Positions 34,901-47,550 of a stretch of 64,000 nucleotides of DNA are shown here, piece after piece. The stretch is from Sabellastarte sp. h YS-2021 (Eukaryota > Annelida > Polychaeta > Sabellida > Sabellidae): the NCBI GenBank assembly GCA_964017235.1, contig OZ024933.1:7753962-7817961 (forward strand), given 5' to 3'. The notes beneath the pieces are model-generated. The model was not told the origin of the DNA. It saw only the letters and a program-made list of their open reading frames with translations, and did no database searches. Both the position numbers and the translations under genes were made by a program. The first letter of the stretch is position 1, and the number at the start of each line of letters is the position of its first letter.

Positions 34901-35367
34901 AATTTCTGGGAAAAAAGAGGATCAAGTGTCGCCAATAAACAAATCTGAAACTAGGTCAAGACTGACTATTTGGATCCCATCACGTGACCAAACCTTCCAA
35001 ATTTATTTTTTGTTATTTTAATTATAGTTTTCAGGTTTTGCCTTAATATTTTATAAATAAATCAATGTATGTCTGCTTTAAATTACGAACGAAAAAGCCA
35101 ATTTAAATATGAAATTTTCTTTGACAATGTTATATCCTGGGCAAACAAGCAGAGGGAGATGTGATTCTGACAATATCTCATGTTACAATGAAAACCCTCT
35201 TGCTTGTAACTGCCTTTTATACTCCAATTTCGAGCTTCTGGGAAAGACCCTATTCTCGTGAAGGTAATAAACATGCTGGTCACGTGATGGGATCCAAATA
35301 TTTACTGGTGACATAGTTTTAGATTTGTTTATTTGTCAACACTTGATCCTCCTTTTTCCCCAGAAAA
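34901..35367. repeat. Large inverted repeat with about 90-base arms
   Basis: Arm 34901-34989 (TTTCTGGGAAAAA...GGATCCCATCACGTGACC) pairs with arm 35277-35367 (GGTCACGTGATGGGATCC...CCCCAGAAA) with scattered mismatches. They are separated by about 290 bases. The CACGTGA...GGGATCCAAATA end occurs a third time at about 35393-35410 (CATGTGATGGGATCC). It looks like a fold-back or MITE-type element with an extra solo end. Confidence 0.75.
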
Positions 35368-37790
35368 TGCGCATGGGTTTTACAGTGATGTCATGTGATG
35401 GGATCCAAATAGTTTGTTGACTGTCCTTTTAAATTGATTTGGTGAAATAGGCTGAAAATTCGATTATTATGTGACCAAATAAAACACTTGCTCAGGTTTC
35501 TCAATTATTTACAGCATACATTTGGACCTTTTCTATCTGTTAACTACAAAATTATGATCACTTGCCCTGTTTCCTGTCATTCCTGACATAATGTTTTGTC
35601 ATATTCTTACTTCCCATCATGCTGGAAATGGACTGCAAATGCGTAGTACTTAAGTTGCAAAAGACAAGCCGGCTTCATGTTAGGACAAGCCTGGAAGTGA
35701 TACAGACAAGCCTGGAAGTGATAGGACAAAACGGAGAGGGACTAGGCCAAACCTGTTACCAGGGGTGCGGAGCCTAGGTTGGGAACAAGAGTTGTGGAGG
35801 GTCGGTGAAATATCAATCATGTTTGATATTTTGATGACTCACCCCAACAAGCCTGGAAACTACAAACGACCCTTACCGACTATGTAAACATTGCTCCCAA
35901 CCCTGGAAAATGCTTGGCACCAGTGGAACACCCACATTATGAAGTGGTTTGGTTCATATATCACAAGCACAGTGTCTATTTTAATGTTTTTAATTTATAA
36001 TCTTTGCAAAGCCTGGAGAAAGCTTACTATCACTTTCCAAAGGATAAAATAAATTGAAGATGGGAGTGCACTGCAAAGGAATGTCTCTCCAGACACCTAC
36101 ACATTGTCATTTGCGCAAAACTAGGCCTAATATATTTAGCCTTTGTCCTGAAACTTGCCCAGCAGTTAAGTATTAGCCAGACAAGCCTTTAAAGAAAAGC
36201 ATAAGTCTTGATCTTACAAATGGGAGTAATTTTATATATGTTGCTTACAAATATAAACTCTGTAAAATTTTTAATGTAATCCAATTTATAATTTTTGAAT
36301 CAATACTGTGAGTTCTGTACCTGGCTGCATTTCTTCAATAACTGACAGTGAAACATAAACAATTTGGGTGTAAATGGCCTGTTACATCTGTATATACTTT
36401 AATACATCCAAAATTAATGTCCCTGAATAAAAAAGTCATATTTACCCAAGTGGTTAGCACAGTATATCACTTATCACAGGCTGTCACAACTGTATGGATT
36501 TCATCCCAATTAGCAATGCTGAATTATGTCTCAATATAGAACCTGCTGTTGACCAATATGTAAAAACTAAACTTTAACCTCTGAAACACAAACGAATGCA
36601 AACCTTTTGCCCACTCTGAGATATAAAAAGTGCAATAGCCTTTCATCATATTTAAAAGTCAATCTCATCACAAGATTTTGCTTGACAGAGTTTTAACCCA
36701 CAAACTACTTACAACCCAATAAAATTGGAATACATTACGTGGTAATCTTAATTCATGTAGGAAAAGTGAGGTGGGAAAAATCTGTCACATTCAATATCTA
36801 TGATTATATGCATAGAAAATAATTTTGGGAACTACGCAAGGCTCATTATAATCTCTGATGATTTTGCTGATTGCTTCAGTAAAATATTGTTTATGAAACT
36901 ATGCACTTTAAATACATACTTTTCAGTCACTAATTAAAACTTAACATTAACATTATGGCCTGTGTTCCTGGCTATCTCATTAATAAATTGCAGTTTCAAA
37001 CAAAGAATATGGGACTACTCATAATACAGCACAATCATTCAGGAATATGCCAGCTGCAGCAGCACTTTGTGAAGGGATTTTGACTTGGTGTTACTTCGGT
37101 TGCACAGATTTGGACATCGTAGACTCTATGGCTTGTAGTCGGAGATAGCTGGTGGTTCTAGTAATAGATTCTATTTAAACCTCACACATTCCTCTGACAT
37201 AAACAATTTTCCTTCTAACACCATCACACCAACTCAAATGTGCTTCTGCATTGGAAACATTGTTCTGACCTTTTAACTACATCCTTTATGAAAAGTTTCA
37301 CCCCAACCCTTCTCAAATTCCATTATCTTTTTTTTCTGGCCAAGTTCATAGGCATCAACAACATTTATAGCTAATTAAGTGATGACCTTACCAATTTCAA
37401 CATTCAACAGAACATTCTTTACATTCAGTCTCAGTCCAGGAATCAATGATGACCCTTTGACAGAACTTCTGACAATTACTGGCATCACACTTTATTATGG
37501 AATTTGATTCCCCTTTACAAACAAGGAGTACTTGTTGATCTGTGGACTGTCTCAGCTAGTCACATGCTTTCTCTTTGACCAACCAGTCCATTACCAAAGT
37601 ATGATGCTCAGTTTATCTAGAAAGAAGAAAAAACTGACTAAATAAGATCTCGGTAAGATTTTAGGATATCCAATTCCCCAATACCAATACAAATTGAGGC
37701 ACGAAAGTTACAAACTGGTGATATATAAAAAAAACATGAGGAAGCAGACACTGCAATCATTCAACAAATCATACAGAGTAATGCACACAC
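35368..37790. other. No gene seen
   Basis: A small direct repeat, GACAAGCCTGGAAGTGATA, occurs twice near 35684-35722. Its reverse GGCTTGTC motif is near 34.69 kb. The rest is AT-rich and without supported features. Confidence 0.45.
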
Positions 37791-37880
37791 TGTTACTTGT
37801 CTCTGATGACATTGCTATTTATGCTCAGTCTGCCTTCACATCCATCACAGAAGCTCTTCAAAAGGCCTGGTAATCAAAAG
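37790..37880 (+). pseudogene. Possible LINE reverse-transcriptase scrap
   Basis: The frame VSDDIAIYAQSAFTSITEAL resembles the catalytic (Y/F)ADD block and following helix of Jockey-like LINE reverse transcriptases. It is short, lacks flanking motifs and ends in a stop, so the call is weak. Confidence 0.3.
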
Positions 37881-38299
37881 TTGTATGTTGCCTTGGTTTT
37901 CCCCAAGCTAGCATCGTAACCATCTACAGCTTTTGCACTAAATTTTGCTGAGCCAATTTGCAAGTGTCATATGAATACACAGTTCAGATTCTTATTCACC
38001 AATGTTGGAGACCTAGAGACACATGGTTGAAAGAAAGAGGAACATCACTTGTTCCAGTTTCTCTGTCTTCTGATATCCCCATGGCACCATAAGAAATTCT
38101 GCATGTGTGAGACCAATCAACCAATCTGCTGGATCCAGATCTGGAGAACATCAACTCATTACCAAGGGTGATCATAATAGAACCAATGACAAATATAAAA
38201 TTTCCTCAGCTGATTAACATTCTTTCAATGAGATTATCTGTGAATAGACTTTGACATGGATATCCATATATTATTTCTGTCTTTTCAAATGAGTATATG

Positions 38300-39135
38300 T
38301 GCACTTGTTCAATATTCTCGGCAATCAGGTCTCACCAGCACAAAGTGTTAGGAACCTCGGAGTGGTGTTCGACTCCAATTTTTCATTCTCAGACCATGTG
38401 TCACAGGTCATAAAGTCCACCAGAGTTCATGCAAGAGACCTCTATAGAATCCGTCCCCTCTTAGACCTTAACACATCAGCTCTTCTAGCAAATGCTTTGG
38501 TGAGCAGCAGACTGGACTACTGCAATTCCTTATTCTTATCACTTACAGATTTTGAGTTAAGAAGATTGCAGTTAGTCCAAAACTCACTCTGTAGGGTTGT
38601 CACCCAGTCCTCCAAATACTGTCACATTACCCCTCAATTAAAAAAACTGCATTGGCCCCCAATCAAATACAGGATACAATTTAAAATTGGTCTCATCACA
38701 TACAAAACTCTCAACCAGGGTGAACCAGTTTACCTTAGAGAATTAATTCATCCCTACACTTCTTCCAGGAACACAAGGCGAAGTACCCCCAAACTCAAGG
38801 TCCTTCACACTCCCACTTTCGACCGTAAGATTCATAAATCAGTCAAGCATTTCTCCAATTCTTTCAGTCACTATGCCCCAGTTCTCTGGAACTCCTTCCC
38901 CTTCCAAATAAGAAATAGCCCCTCTGTCACATCTTTCAGGAAACACCTCAAAACCCACCTCTTTAATTCTAGTTTTCCGACTTATTTTCCTTCCCTCTTG
39001 GTCACACCCACAACTCTGGATTACTGACCTTGAACGCCCCTTGACTTTCCTTATGATAATGATTTTGTTAAGTCAGCGCACTGAGTTCCCCTCTGTGGGG
39101 AAGATATTGCGCCTGCAAAGCAGTAGATTAGATTT
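38300..39135 (+). mobile_element. 5'-truncated CR1/L2-like LINE, copy A
   Basis: A 242-residue frame (38299-39027) matches the C-terminal third of a CR1/L2-group LINE ORF2. It has VRNLGVVFDSNFSF, SSRLDYCNSLFLSL, LQLVQNSLCRVV, HITPQLKKLHW, PVLWNSFP and the final FRKHLKTHLF. The endonuclease and the reverse-transcriptase palm are absent, as expected for 5' truncation. This frame is open throughout, so the copy is younger than LINE B. The 3' tail runs to about 39135. I see no clear target duplication. Confidence 0.9.
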
Positions 39136-39369
39136 TTCAATTTGATTGTGACATCCTGCTAGCTTAATAATTTTACATTTTTAGTTATTCAGTCACAGGC
39201 TAAGATAGCTCGCATTCTGAAGAGAGTTTTGGAGTTATAATCTTCAAAGAATGAAATTAGGAGCCAAAGTAGAAGTGTTACTTTCTGTTTTTGCAAAAAA
39301 AAACGATTTCTGGGCTAAAAGTAGCAAGGACTTATTTGACATTAAAGGAAATGACTGTTGGGATAGATA

Positions 39370-39920
39370 CCCAAGTTAATTGCCATGTTGTAGCTGTGAA
39401 AATTGTAGCTGAACGACATATTTTAAGAATTTATCTAAATTACAACTGATTACTCAATAGTGAGAATATGAATAGCTATTGCTCCTTTGCAATGAGCTAC
39501 AGGCCTGTAATGTTGCTATGTTATAGCTGACCCAAAAGTAGGTGAAAAACAGATTAAACAAAATACTCTGGATGTAATAGTTTTCAAGTTAAAACTGACT
39601 TACTCAATAGTGAAAATCTCACAGTAGCTTATGTTTAGCTATGCAATGACCTACACATCTGCAATTTGACCTATGTTATAGCTGACATAAAAGTAGGTGG
39701 ATACCATATTTAAACAAAATATTCTAAATGCAAGAGTTTTCAAGGTACAACTGATTTACTCAACAGCCAAAACCTGAAAGGGGCTATGACTGACTTAGCT
39801 ATTGGGGTAGGCTCCTAACTTACTCACCATGTTGTGGCTATAGAAAAAGTAGCTGAATAACATATTTCAACAAAATGCTGTAAATTCAATACTTTTAAAG
39901 TTATAGTGATTTAGTGCATG
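39370..39920. repeat. Four-copy tandem repeat of about 150 bases
   Basis: The marks GTTATAGCTGA...AAAAGTAGGTG...ATTTTAA...TTTTCAAG.T.CAACTGA.TTACTCAA recur near 39388, 39520, 39672 and 39830. It is non-coding and begins about 230 bases after LINE A. Confidence 0.75.
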
Positions 39921-40814
39921 ATTTCATGAAATTTAATGCATTGAAAATTATTTTAAAAGTCTTTTAAAAATAAATAAGAAAGATCTAGGCCTGATATTCA
40001 AGCAAAATGATGTCATAGTTCCAGCTGACTGAAAAGTCAGCTGACATAAAAAGTAAGGATAATGGATCTGAATTTTTTGGTGAATAACATGCAACATTGA
40101 TCTGATGTCTGGATAATTATTTTATTTAATTCATTGACTAAAAAGTAGCTTTTGATCCTAAATGAATCGATATATATAGAAGGCAAAACCAAAAATTATG
40201 GCAAATGTAAGTTATTATGAAGGCCATTTTGTAGTTACCTTTCAATAAAAATATCAGTTTTTATGCAACAAACTCTACCATCTTGTGTATTTGTCATAAA
40301 TATTTCACCCACCCAATATTGGCCGCTGTTCCTGAATTCTTAATTTTACCTGTATCAAGCCTGTCACATGGAAGAACACAGTTTTAACATAAAATATTAC
40401 ATCATGTACAACCATATTGTTAAAGTTCACAATATCACACAATATGTGAACTAATTTTTTTCTCAATCTGCTGACACCTGTTGTTTTTCCTGCAGAGACA
40501 GGTTGGTACATGCACCATTTTCTATTTTAGTATGGTAATCTTATTTCTCATGCATTGCACTTTCTGTTTTTGTTGATGCTTCTACATTTTTCATTGTCAG
40601 GACAACCACTACCATCACTGTCAAAATCACCACTCAGTATCCATTCAAGTTTGGGCTCTCCTGTCATTACTGTACCTTTGCTTTTGTAACCTTACAGGCA
40701 TAAGATCAATAGGTGACACACACTTTTAAAACAGTTAACCCAGTGTGGTCTTTTATCTTAATCCTGTCTGGTGATATCAGCTTAAATTCAAGTCCTTCTG
40801 AAAATATGATGAAA
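39921..40814. other. No gene seen
   Basis: AT-rich DNA with short frames on both strands. The part from about 40.6 kb may belong to the LINE remnant that follows. Confidence 0.4.
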
Positions 40815-41290
40815 GCCGTCTTGCTAAATGCCAGGTCACTTTGAAATAAAAAATGGCCTGTAATAAGTTTATTTCTCTCAAGCAACCTAGGCATCAATGA
40901 TATTACTGAGACCTGGCTTAAGCCATCAGACACAAAATGTATAATGATCGATGGCATTCCAACCTATCAGAAACCTTGGACTGTAGGTATCTTTGTCAGA
41001 TGCAACATTGACAGTACATTTCACTACACTGTTCAATATGGCACTTTCAAACACATCACCATCAATGTAACTTATTGTGAATCAAATCATTTTACAGCCA
41101 ATGCCCCGTACTGACCCCAACCACAAGCTCATATTCATATGGGATAGCAGTAGGTTCATTGAAGGTCCTGCATTAGCACCACATGAAAACATCTAAGGGA
41201 TGTTAATATCCATATTGACAGTCAAAAACCTTGGGCAGACAAAATCATATCAATAAATCATAGTAGCATAGAACAAAAGTAAATCACTTT
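40815..41290 (+). pseudogene. LINE endonuclease-domain remnant
   Basis: Plus-strand frames show the CR1/L2 apurinic-endonuclease pattern: KAVLLNARSL, then DITETWLKPSD, then GIPTYQKPW, and later GDVNIHIDSQ. The frame is broken by stops and shifts. It stops near 41290 without reaching the end of the domain. The matching end of the domain appears at 42.43 kb, the start of LINE B, with a host exon between. Confidence 0.7.
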
Positions 41291-41682
41291 AATTGAATGT
41301 TGGAGCTCTCAAAAGCAGATTCTACACAAACATGGTTAAGGAAAACTGAGGAAAACACATAGAAAATACTCCATAAATGATCAAAATATTTTTTTTCCAA
41401 AATTGCCCAATTATCACCAACCTTTTGGCATTTATTTCAATAAAAAATAATCAATGTTGAAAATTTCTAAACTTAACGAAATCTACTCTTAACGTAATTT
41501 TCATAGTGGAAATATATCTGTGCAATTGTGAATCCTTGGTAAATGCCTGGGCATTCTTTCAAGTTTTATCTTTGGAAAATTAAAATGCCTTTATACTATG
41601 AAATGGCTGTCATGAATTATAGTTAACTGCATGTTAAATGTACTTGTATATGGCACATTGACCTTTGATTTCACTTTCTCAG

Positions 41683-41754
41683 GCACAGACATCTCTTATG
41701 GATGCTTGCAGCTCTGTGGTGAATGGAGTGACAGAGAAAGTTCAAGCCTGCAAG
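41683..41754 (+). CDS. Exon of an unidentified host gene (72 bases)
   Basis: The acceptor TTTGATTTCACTTTCTCAG ends at 41682 and the donor GTAAGC starts at 41755. The 24 codons are open in phase 0: AQTSLMDACSSVV, then NGVTEKVQACK. The next known exon at 53878 starts in the same phase, about 12.1 kb downstream, so further exons may lie between. The protein is not recognised. The residues suggest an amphipathic helix. The exon sits between two LINE pieces, at 40.8-41.3 kb and 42.4-47.6 kb. Confidence 0.7.
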
Positions 41755-42414
41755 GTAAGCTTTGACTACCTAAATGAATTGGCTTGAAAATATACAAAAT
41801 ATAAAAACAACTGATTTTTAACACCTTTTAACAATCCACTATGCAAGTATTGCTAATTGTATAAACAGATGTTAAGGGTTCAGTTCAATATATAAAAGTA
41901 GTTTTATTTTAAATAATATCAAATAATCTGGGCTTTTAGTTGTAGTTTTAATGCTTATTATTACTTTCCATGATAAACCTTCAGTTAGTTATCAGTTTTA
42001 TGTTCTGAATGTTTTAAACTGTACAATAATCTGCTAGTTGATATTGTGGGTATTATCACCCACTACCAGGAGTTACTCACTGCATTTTTAGTTGTGGTTT
42101 GTATTTTAAATATTTTCTTGCTGTGGTTTGATGTTACTTTCACAAACATTTGTTTAATATTTGATATGTTCTATATATTTTCTTCATTATTTCACTAATT
42201 TTACATGATACTTGTTGCGTCATATTAATTGATTGTCCATGGTCCTGCTGTGAATTTTTGCATGTTCTGTTTTTCCTATGGTCTCTTGATTCATTATGAT
42301 GCGGATTGTTAGACACCTTCTTTGTAGGTCTCTTTGTGCACTGCCATAAGACTCAAGACAAAATTCAGAGCATTGGACTTTGAATTTGCATATTGCTATT
42401 GTCTTGTCTTGTCT

Positions 42415-45400
42415 TGTTGCGCCTTAGATTCCACTAGATTTCCAACTCCACGGTCAAACCTTAAACTTGCTGATGGCTCCTTCCAAGTTTTCTGCAATTT
42501 CTGATGTAAAAGGTTCAGGCTTTATAAGTGATCATAAAATTATTTCTTGCGTGGTTGACTTTCCATCCTTGGATACTCCAATGCAGAAAGTTGTTACCTT
42601 CCCTCAGTATCATAAATTGGATATTGATAAATTCAGAAGCTACCTCCTTATCCCATTTGTAAGTTCACCATCTAATGACATTGATTTATTGCATAAACAG
42701 TACATGTCTGGTTTGTCTGGCCTTCTACTCATGCTCCAGTGAAGACTAAACAGCACATTAAAGCAGTGCCAAGCTGGATAACTGACAAGTATAGCAATGC
42801 TAAGTGCATGAGAAGGCAGTTTGAAAGGATGAAGAGACAAATCCCTTGGTATCTAAATCGCAAATAAATAGATGCAACCACGTCTTTCAGACAACCACAA
42901 AGTCGAATCTTTAGATTAAAGTTGAGTTAAAACCAGAATAATAGATATCAATTTATTGTGTTTAGATAACAATATACATATACCACAAGGGTAACAAGGA
43001 GAGAGCTCATTAGTACCCAATAACTTTCAAGATGTTTAATAGTGTTTTTGAATAGAATAATGTCATTTACCAAGACTGTTAAAATGTGTTTTTATGATAG
43101 ATTTGCAAATGAAAATCCTAAAAGAGAAGGCAATAACATTTTCTGAGGGACAAATTCTAAATAGATTGGCAGAACCCAAACAAATTTATTAAATTAGTCA
43201 TGTAGTGTCTGCCATCTATGAAACTGTTACTGTCCACATGCTTTCATGTGTAGAGCCACCAGATGAATACTTTTTTGTGATCCCAAATAAACTGTATCTC
43301 ATCATAGAGGCATATAATCCCCATACATGGCTTTTTCATTAAACATTTTAAACAGTGACCTATAAATGAAGATAAATACTGATCATTACATATACCATAT
43401 AGTTTCTAATTCATGCCCCTTTACTTTAATACCAAATTTATTACGAGAGTGTCTGTGATTAATACACCAGACAACACTGTTCCATGCTAACTTCTGATTC
43501 ACTATGAGCCAAAATTATTAGAATCATGTGTTTCAATTTCTGCCCCATTTATGGTAGAAATTGATGCTGAATGCATGGGATTTCATTGGCATGTGTTAGA
43601 TACAGTGAGTTAAGATTGTATATATACCTGACACTTTCAATACATATAGTTGGCTCAGTTTCTGTTGCGTCTATTTGCAGAGTAATCAACATTAGGTAAT
43701 TCTAACTCTAATAGTATTTCTCTAGTATTTAATCTCTATCTAAAGATAGTTACTGGGTTGAAGTATTTATGGACTGGACCCCAGATTCCAAGACACATTA
43801 AACAGATTTTGAGGAACATCAAACAGGAAAAATCAGAGATCAGCAATTATTAAGGATGAGACATTGCAGGTAAAAAGCTGAAGGTTATGAAGTAAGCTTC
43901 AAATTTGTGAAAATAGATTATAGGAGACATGGTGGGTGAGCTATAAATCATAGTTCTCAATATCAAAAATATAAGTAGATTTCTGATACAAGAGTTAAAG
44001 GTAAATTTGTCTTATATTTCTATATGGTTAACTTGCATGAATAATATAACTGACTTTAATTTATGCAATAAAACAGAATTTATAAATATTGTATGATCAG
44101 TAAGCCAATAATGTGAAGGCCTTGTTCCAAGATTACATCATAAGTCAAATGTTAATTTTCCCCATTTCACAGTGTATTGTCATAAGGTTGGTACTTGCTT
44201 GCCTTGACATTCATGGGCATATGTTCTACTTCCCTTTCCACATTCAAAGATTACCTATACAATGGCGCAAGTGAATTTTAGACCAACACCATTTAAATTA
44301 GTACTTAAATTGTACTTAAGTTGTCTTAATATGGCTGATGAAAGACAGATTTTGGGGCTGTCTAATGCTTCAAACCGTAACTTGGAAAATGCCTTAACTT
44401 TGCACAAAACAGAAGACAATTTATATCTTTACATGCACTTGCCACTGCAAAAATTTACATGTTGCGACATAACAAAGATTGATTTATTGCCTTGTCTGTT
44501 GTAAAAGTTATATTTGTACTAGAGCTAGGGCCAATACTAGTGTCACTATTTTGGTTCTACTGGTTCAACTCCAACAAATGACATTGTAAAGGTTCTGCTT
44601 AATATTACCATGGTTGACATGTATGATGGAAACTTTATCTGATATTAAACAAAATCTAATCAAAGAAAATATGTTGCCTACTGTAGTCACTGTTACGTTA
44701 GTATTTACCCAAAGTAAAAACATCATGTTAATGTTTTATGACTATTCTCTAGTGTTTTGCAGATGGTAGAATGTTATCTGGGGCCTCCCCATAATTAAGT
44801 GAATTTCCCTGGGTGTCAACTGAATGATTATGGTATTTCATCAATTACAAGTTTACAGGACAAGGTGTGATCTATAACAACTAGAAACAATTTAAACTAA
44901 TTCTGTATATATGTATAACTTTATGCATAACACACCCCATGACTTTCAGGTGCAATCACCAGATATCCTCAATATTAGTACTCTGCATTATATTTAAAGG
45001 GGCTTACATGGTTTATACACATCTTTGATGTGGCTACACAACTGTACACACAGTAGATCTGTCCAAATATGACCCTGAATGTTGCACACAACATCAAGTA
45101 CAGACTTTGGTTTTCCATTTAGAATATTTTTACCAGGAGACAGAAATCTTGTGAAATACCAATTAAGAGTACATGTGTCACACATACACATTGATACCAT
45201 TCACATGTAAACCATTTTCAATTAAGTTTCTGACTTTGTATTCATGCCAAAGGCCACTTTTCTGAACTTTTATTTGTGCAAAACTTGTGCAAAACAGTGT
45301 TTTGAATAACCACCAACACAAGCACAAAAGACTGTTTATTGTATATTGTCTATTGAACCTATTAGTATGTCTGGAAGACATGTCTGGAAGTCATGTGTTG

Positions 45401-47550
45401 AAGAACCAGACATTTAAAGTGGGAAAAATTACTCCAATGAGCACCAAATGACAAAGAAAAAGACAAAAGATTTTCTACATCCTGTTACTTTGCAAGAAGC
45501 TATACAAAGGCTAGACAGTGTATTCATTTCATAAACTGCACATTAAAGAAAGTATTAAACAAAAAAAACAAAATGACAGAGTATATACAGTACATGTTAT
45601 ATTTAATATATGTGTATAGATATTCCATATATAAAATGGCATTTTTTAAATAACAATCAGAACCCAGTACATAACTCGAATCCAAGATTCGACTAAAAAA
45701 CAAGGGGCGTTTCTATCACGATCTAGTCAGTAAAAATTATGGTGATGATGAAAAGCTATGGCAGGCACTGGATAGAATATTGAGCCGGTCAAATGCCACT
45801 GTCCTCCCATCCTTTGACGATGAAAAATCATTAGCAAACAGATTTGGTTTGTTTTTCACTGATAAAATGAAAAAGATCAGAGACACGTTCAAACAAACTC
45901 CATCTAAGACTCACCGCCAACTTTCAGTTCCTTTCAAGATGTTACAGAGAGTGAAGTCCTCAAGTTCATCCAGGAAGCCCCTTCAAAAACTTGCTCTCTA
46001 GATCCATGTCCCACACATATTGTGAAGAAGTGTATAGATATCCTTCTTCCTTCATTGACAAAACTGGTTAATTTGTCTCTCTAAAATGACTTTTTCCCCA
46101 AATCCTTTTAAACAGGCTATTGTCACACCTCTCCTTAAAAAGTATATCATTTCAAAAGAGGACTTGAAGAGCTATTGAACGGTGTCTAGTCTCAGTTTTT
46201 TGACAAAGTTGGTCGAGCGTATGGTGGTTAAAAAATTAGATCCCACCTGGATTCTCATAATTTTAGGAAGACTGGTGCTGTTCGACTTGTCTGCAGCCTT
46301 TGATACTATCTATCATGACACACACCTTTCCTGTTTGTCAGTTAGTTTTGGCTTTGTTGGTTCCTACTCTAAAATGGTTTTGATCCTACCTCCAACATCG
46401 TTTTCAGTAAGTCAAGATTGGTTCTGCTGTTTCGAATCTGTTCAAATTAAAGTTTGGTGTCCCCCAAGGTTCTGTCTTTGATCCTCTTCTGTTTTCCCTC
46501 TTACCACAGCACCCCTTAGTCAAGTCATCAGAAAATATACAGGAGTTAAATACCACTTTTATGCTGTTCATTCACTTATCCCCTGAAGAAAGTCTCAAGT
46601 CTCAACTGTCAAAAATCCTGTTTGAATGATATTCAGGTCTGGATGTCTGAAAATAAAGTTAAGCTAAACCGTGATAAAACAGAATTCATAGTGTTTGGGT
46701 GCCAAAGACAGATGCGAATGGCTCAATGACTCATTTCCAGTCAATATCCTGGGTAATCTTCTCTCTTCCCCAGATGTTGCTTATAATCTGGGTGTTCTGT
46801 TTGATGCAAAGTTTCATTTCACCAGTTACGTAAATTCTGTCATCAAATCTTGTTTTATTAGTCTCAGGGACCTTCATTGTATCAGGAGGTTTCTTTCCAT
46901 TGATACATCAGTGGTGATTGCAAGTGCTCTGGTCAGCAGTCATTAGGATTATTGCAATTCTCTTTTTCATAGTTTGTCATCCCTTAATGCTACCAGGCTC
47001 CAATATGTTCAAAATGCTCTTGCGTGGTTTGTTACTGGTTCACTCACATCATATCTAGCTTGAAGATACTTCATTGGCTACCTATCAGACAACAAATTAT
47101 CTTTAAAACCCTAGTTTTTGTGTACAAGTACCTCACTACTGGCCAGCCTAAGTATTTAGCACCATATTTCTCCTTGTACAAATCAGCCGCGGACACAAGA
47201 TGCTCTAACCCCAAAAATTTGTTCCTCCAGGTTCTTCATTATTGTTCTTCCATCCATAAATCAAAGGTCCATTTCAACAGTTTCTCATATAATGCCCCAA
47301 AGTTATGGAATGATCTTCCACATGATACACGGAATCTCTCATGTTTCAAAAGTCAACTAAAAACCTACTTATTTTAGAAATCATTTCTATCTTAGTTTCT
47401 AACCACCGGACACCGGATTGCTTTCCTTGGTGCGACTTGGAATATGTCTAACGTTTTGATGATTTATGCCTAACAAACTGGATGGCGTGACTTAGAATCT
47501 GTAGATACAGAGATTAAGCACTTGGAAAAATGATTGATTGATTGATTGAT
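42415..47550 (+). mobile_element. CR1/L2-like LINE, copy B, broken and interrupted
   Basis: The order fits one LINE. The end of the endonuclease domain and linker (FISDHKIISCVVDFP, then VPSWITDKYSNAKCMRRQFERMKRQ) lies at 42.43-42.90 kb. RLKNKGRFYHDLVSKNYGDDEK begins near 45.69 kb. LVLFDLSAAFDTIYH of the reverse transcriptase lies near 46.28 kb, and the C-terminal LKILHWLPIRQQ and KLWNDLPHD blocks near 47.05-47.33 kb. The frame is broken at several points. The 3' end carries a (TGAT)5 run at 47531-47550, a usual tail for this group. A TTGTC-type run precedes the start. A 2.8-kb segment interrupts it. Confidence 0.85.
42901..45694. mobile_element. Insertion inside LINE B, possible DNA transposon
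   Basis: LINE homology stops near 42.92 kb and resumes near 45.69 kb. At the two edges AGTCGAATCTT (42901-42911) and AAGATTCGACT (45684-45694) are exact inverted copies, and the match continues imperfectly for about 15 bases. The interior is AT-rich with no recognisable transposase. Because the left 11-mer also reads as LINE coding sequence (QSRIF), a chance match is possible. Target duplication is unclear. Confidence 0.4.
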
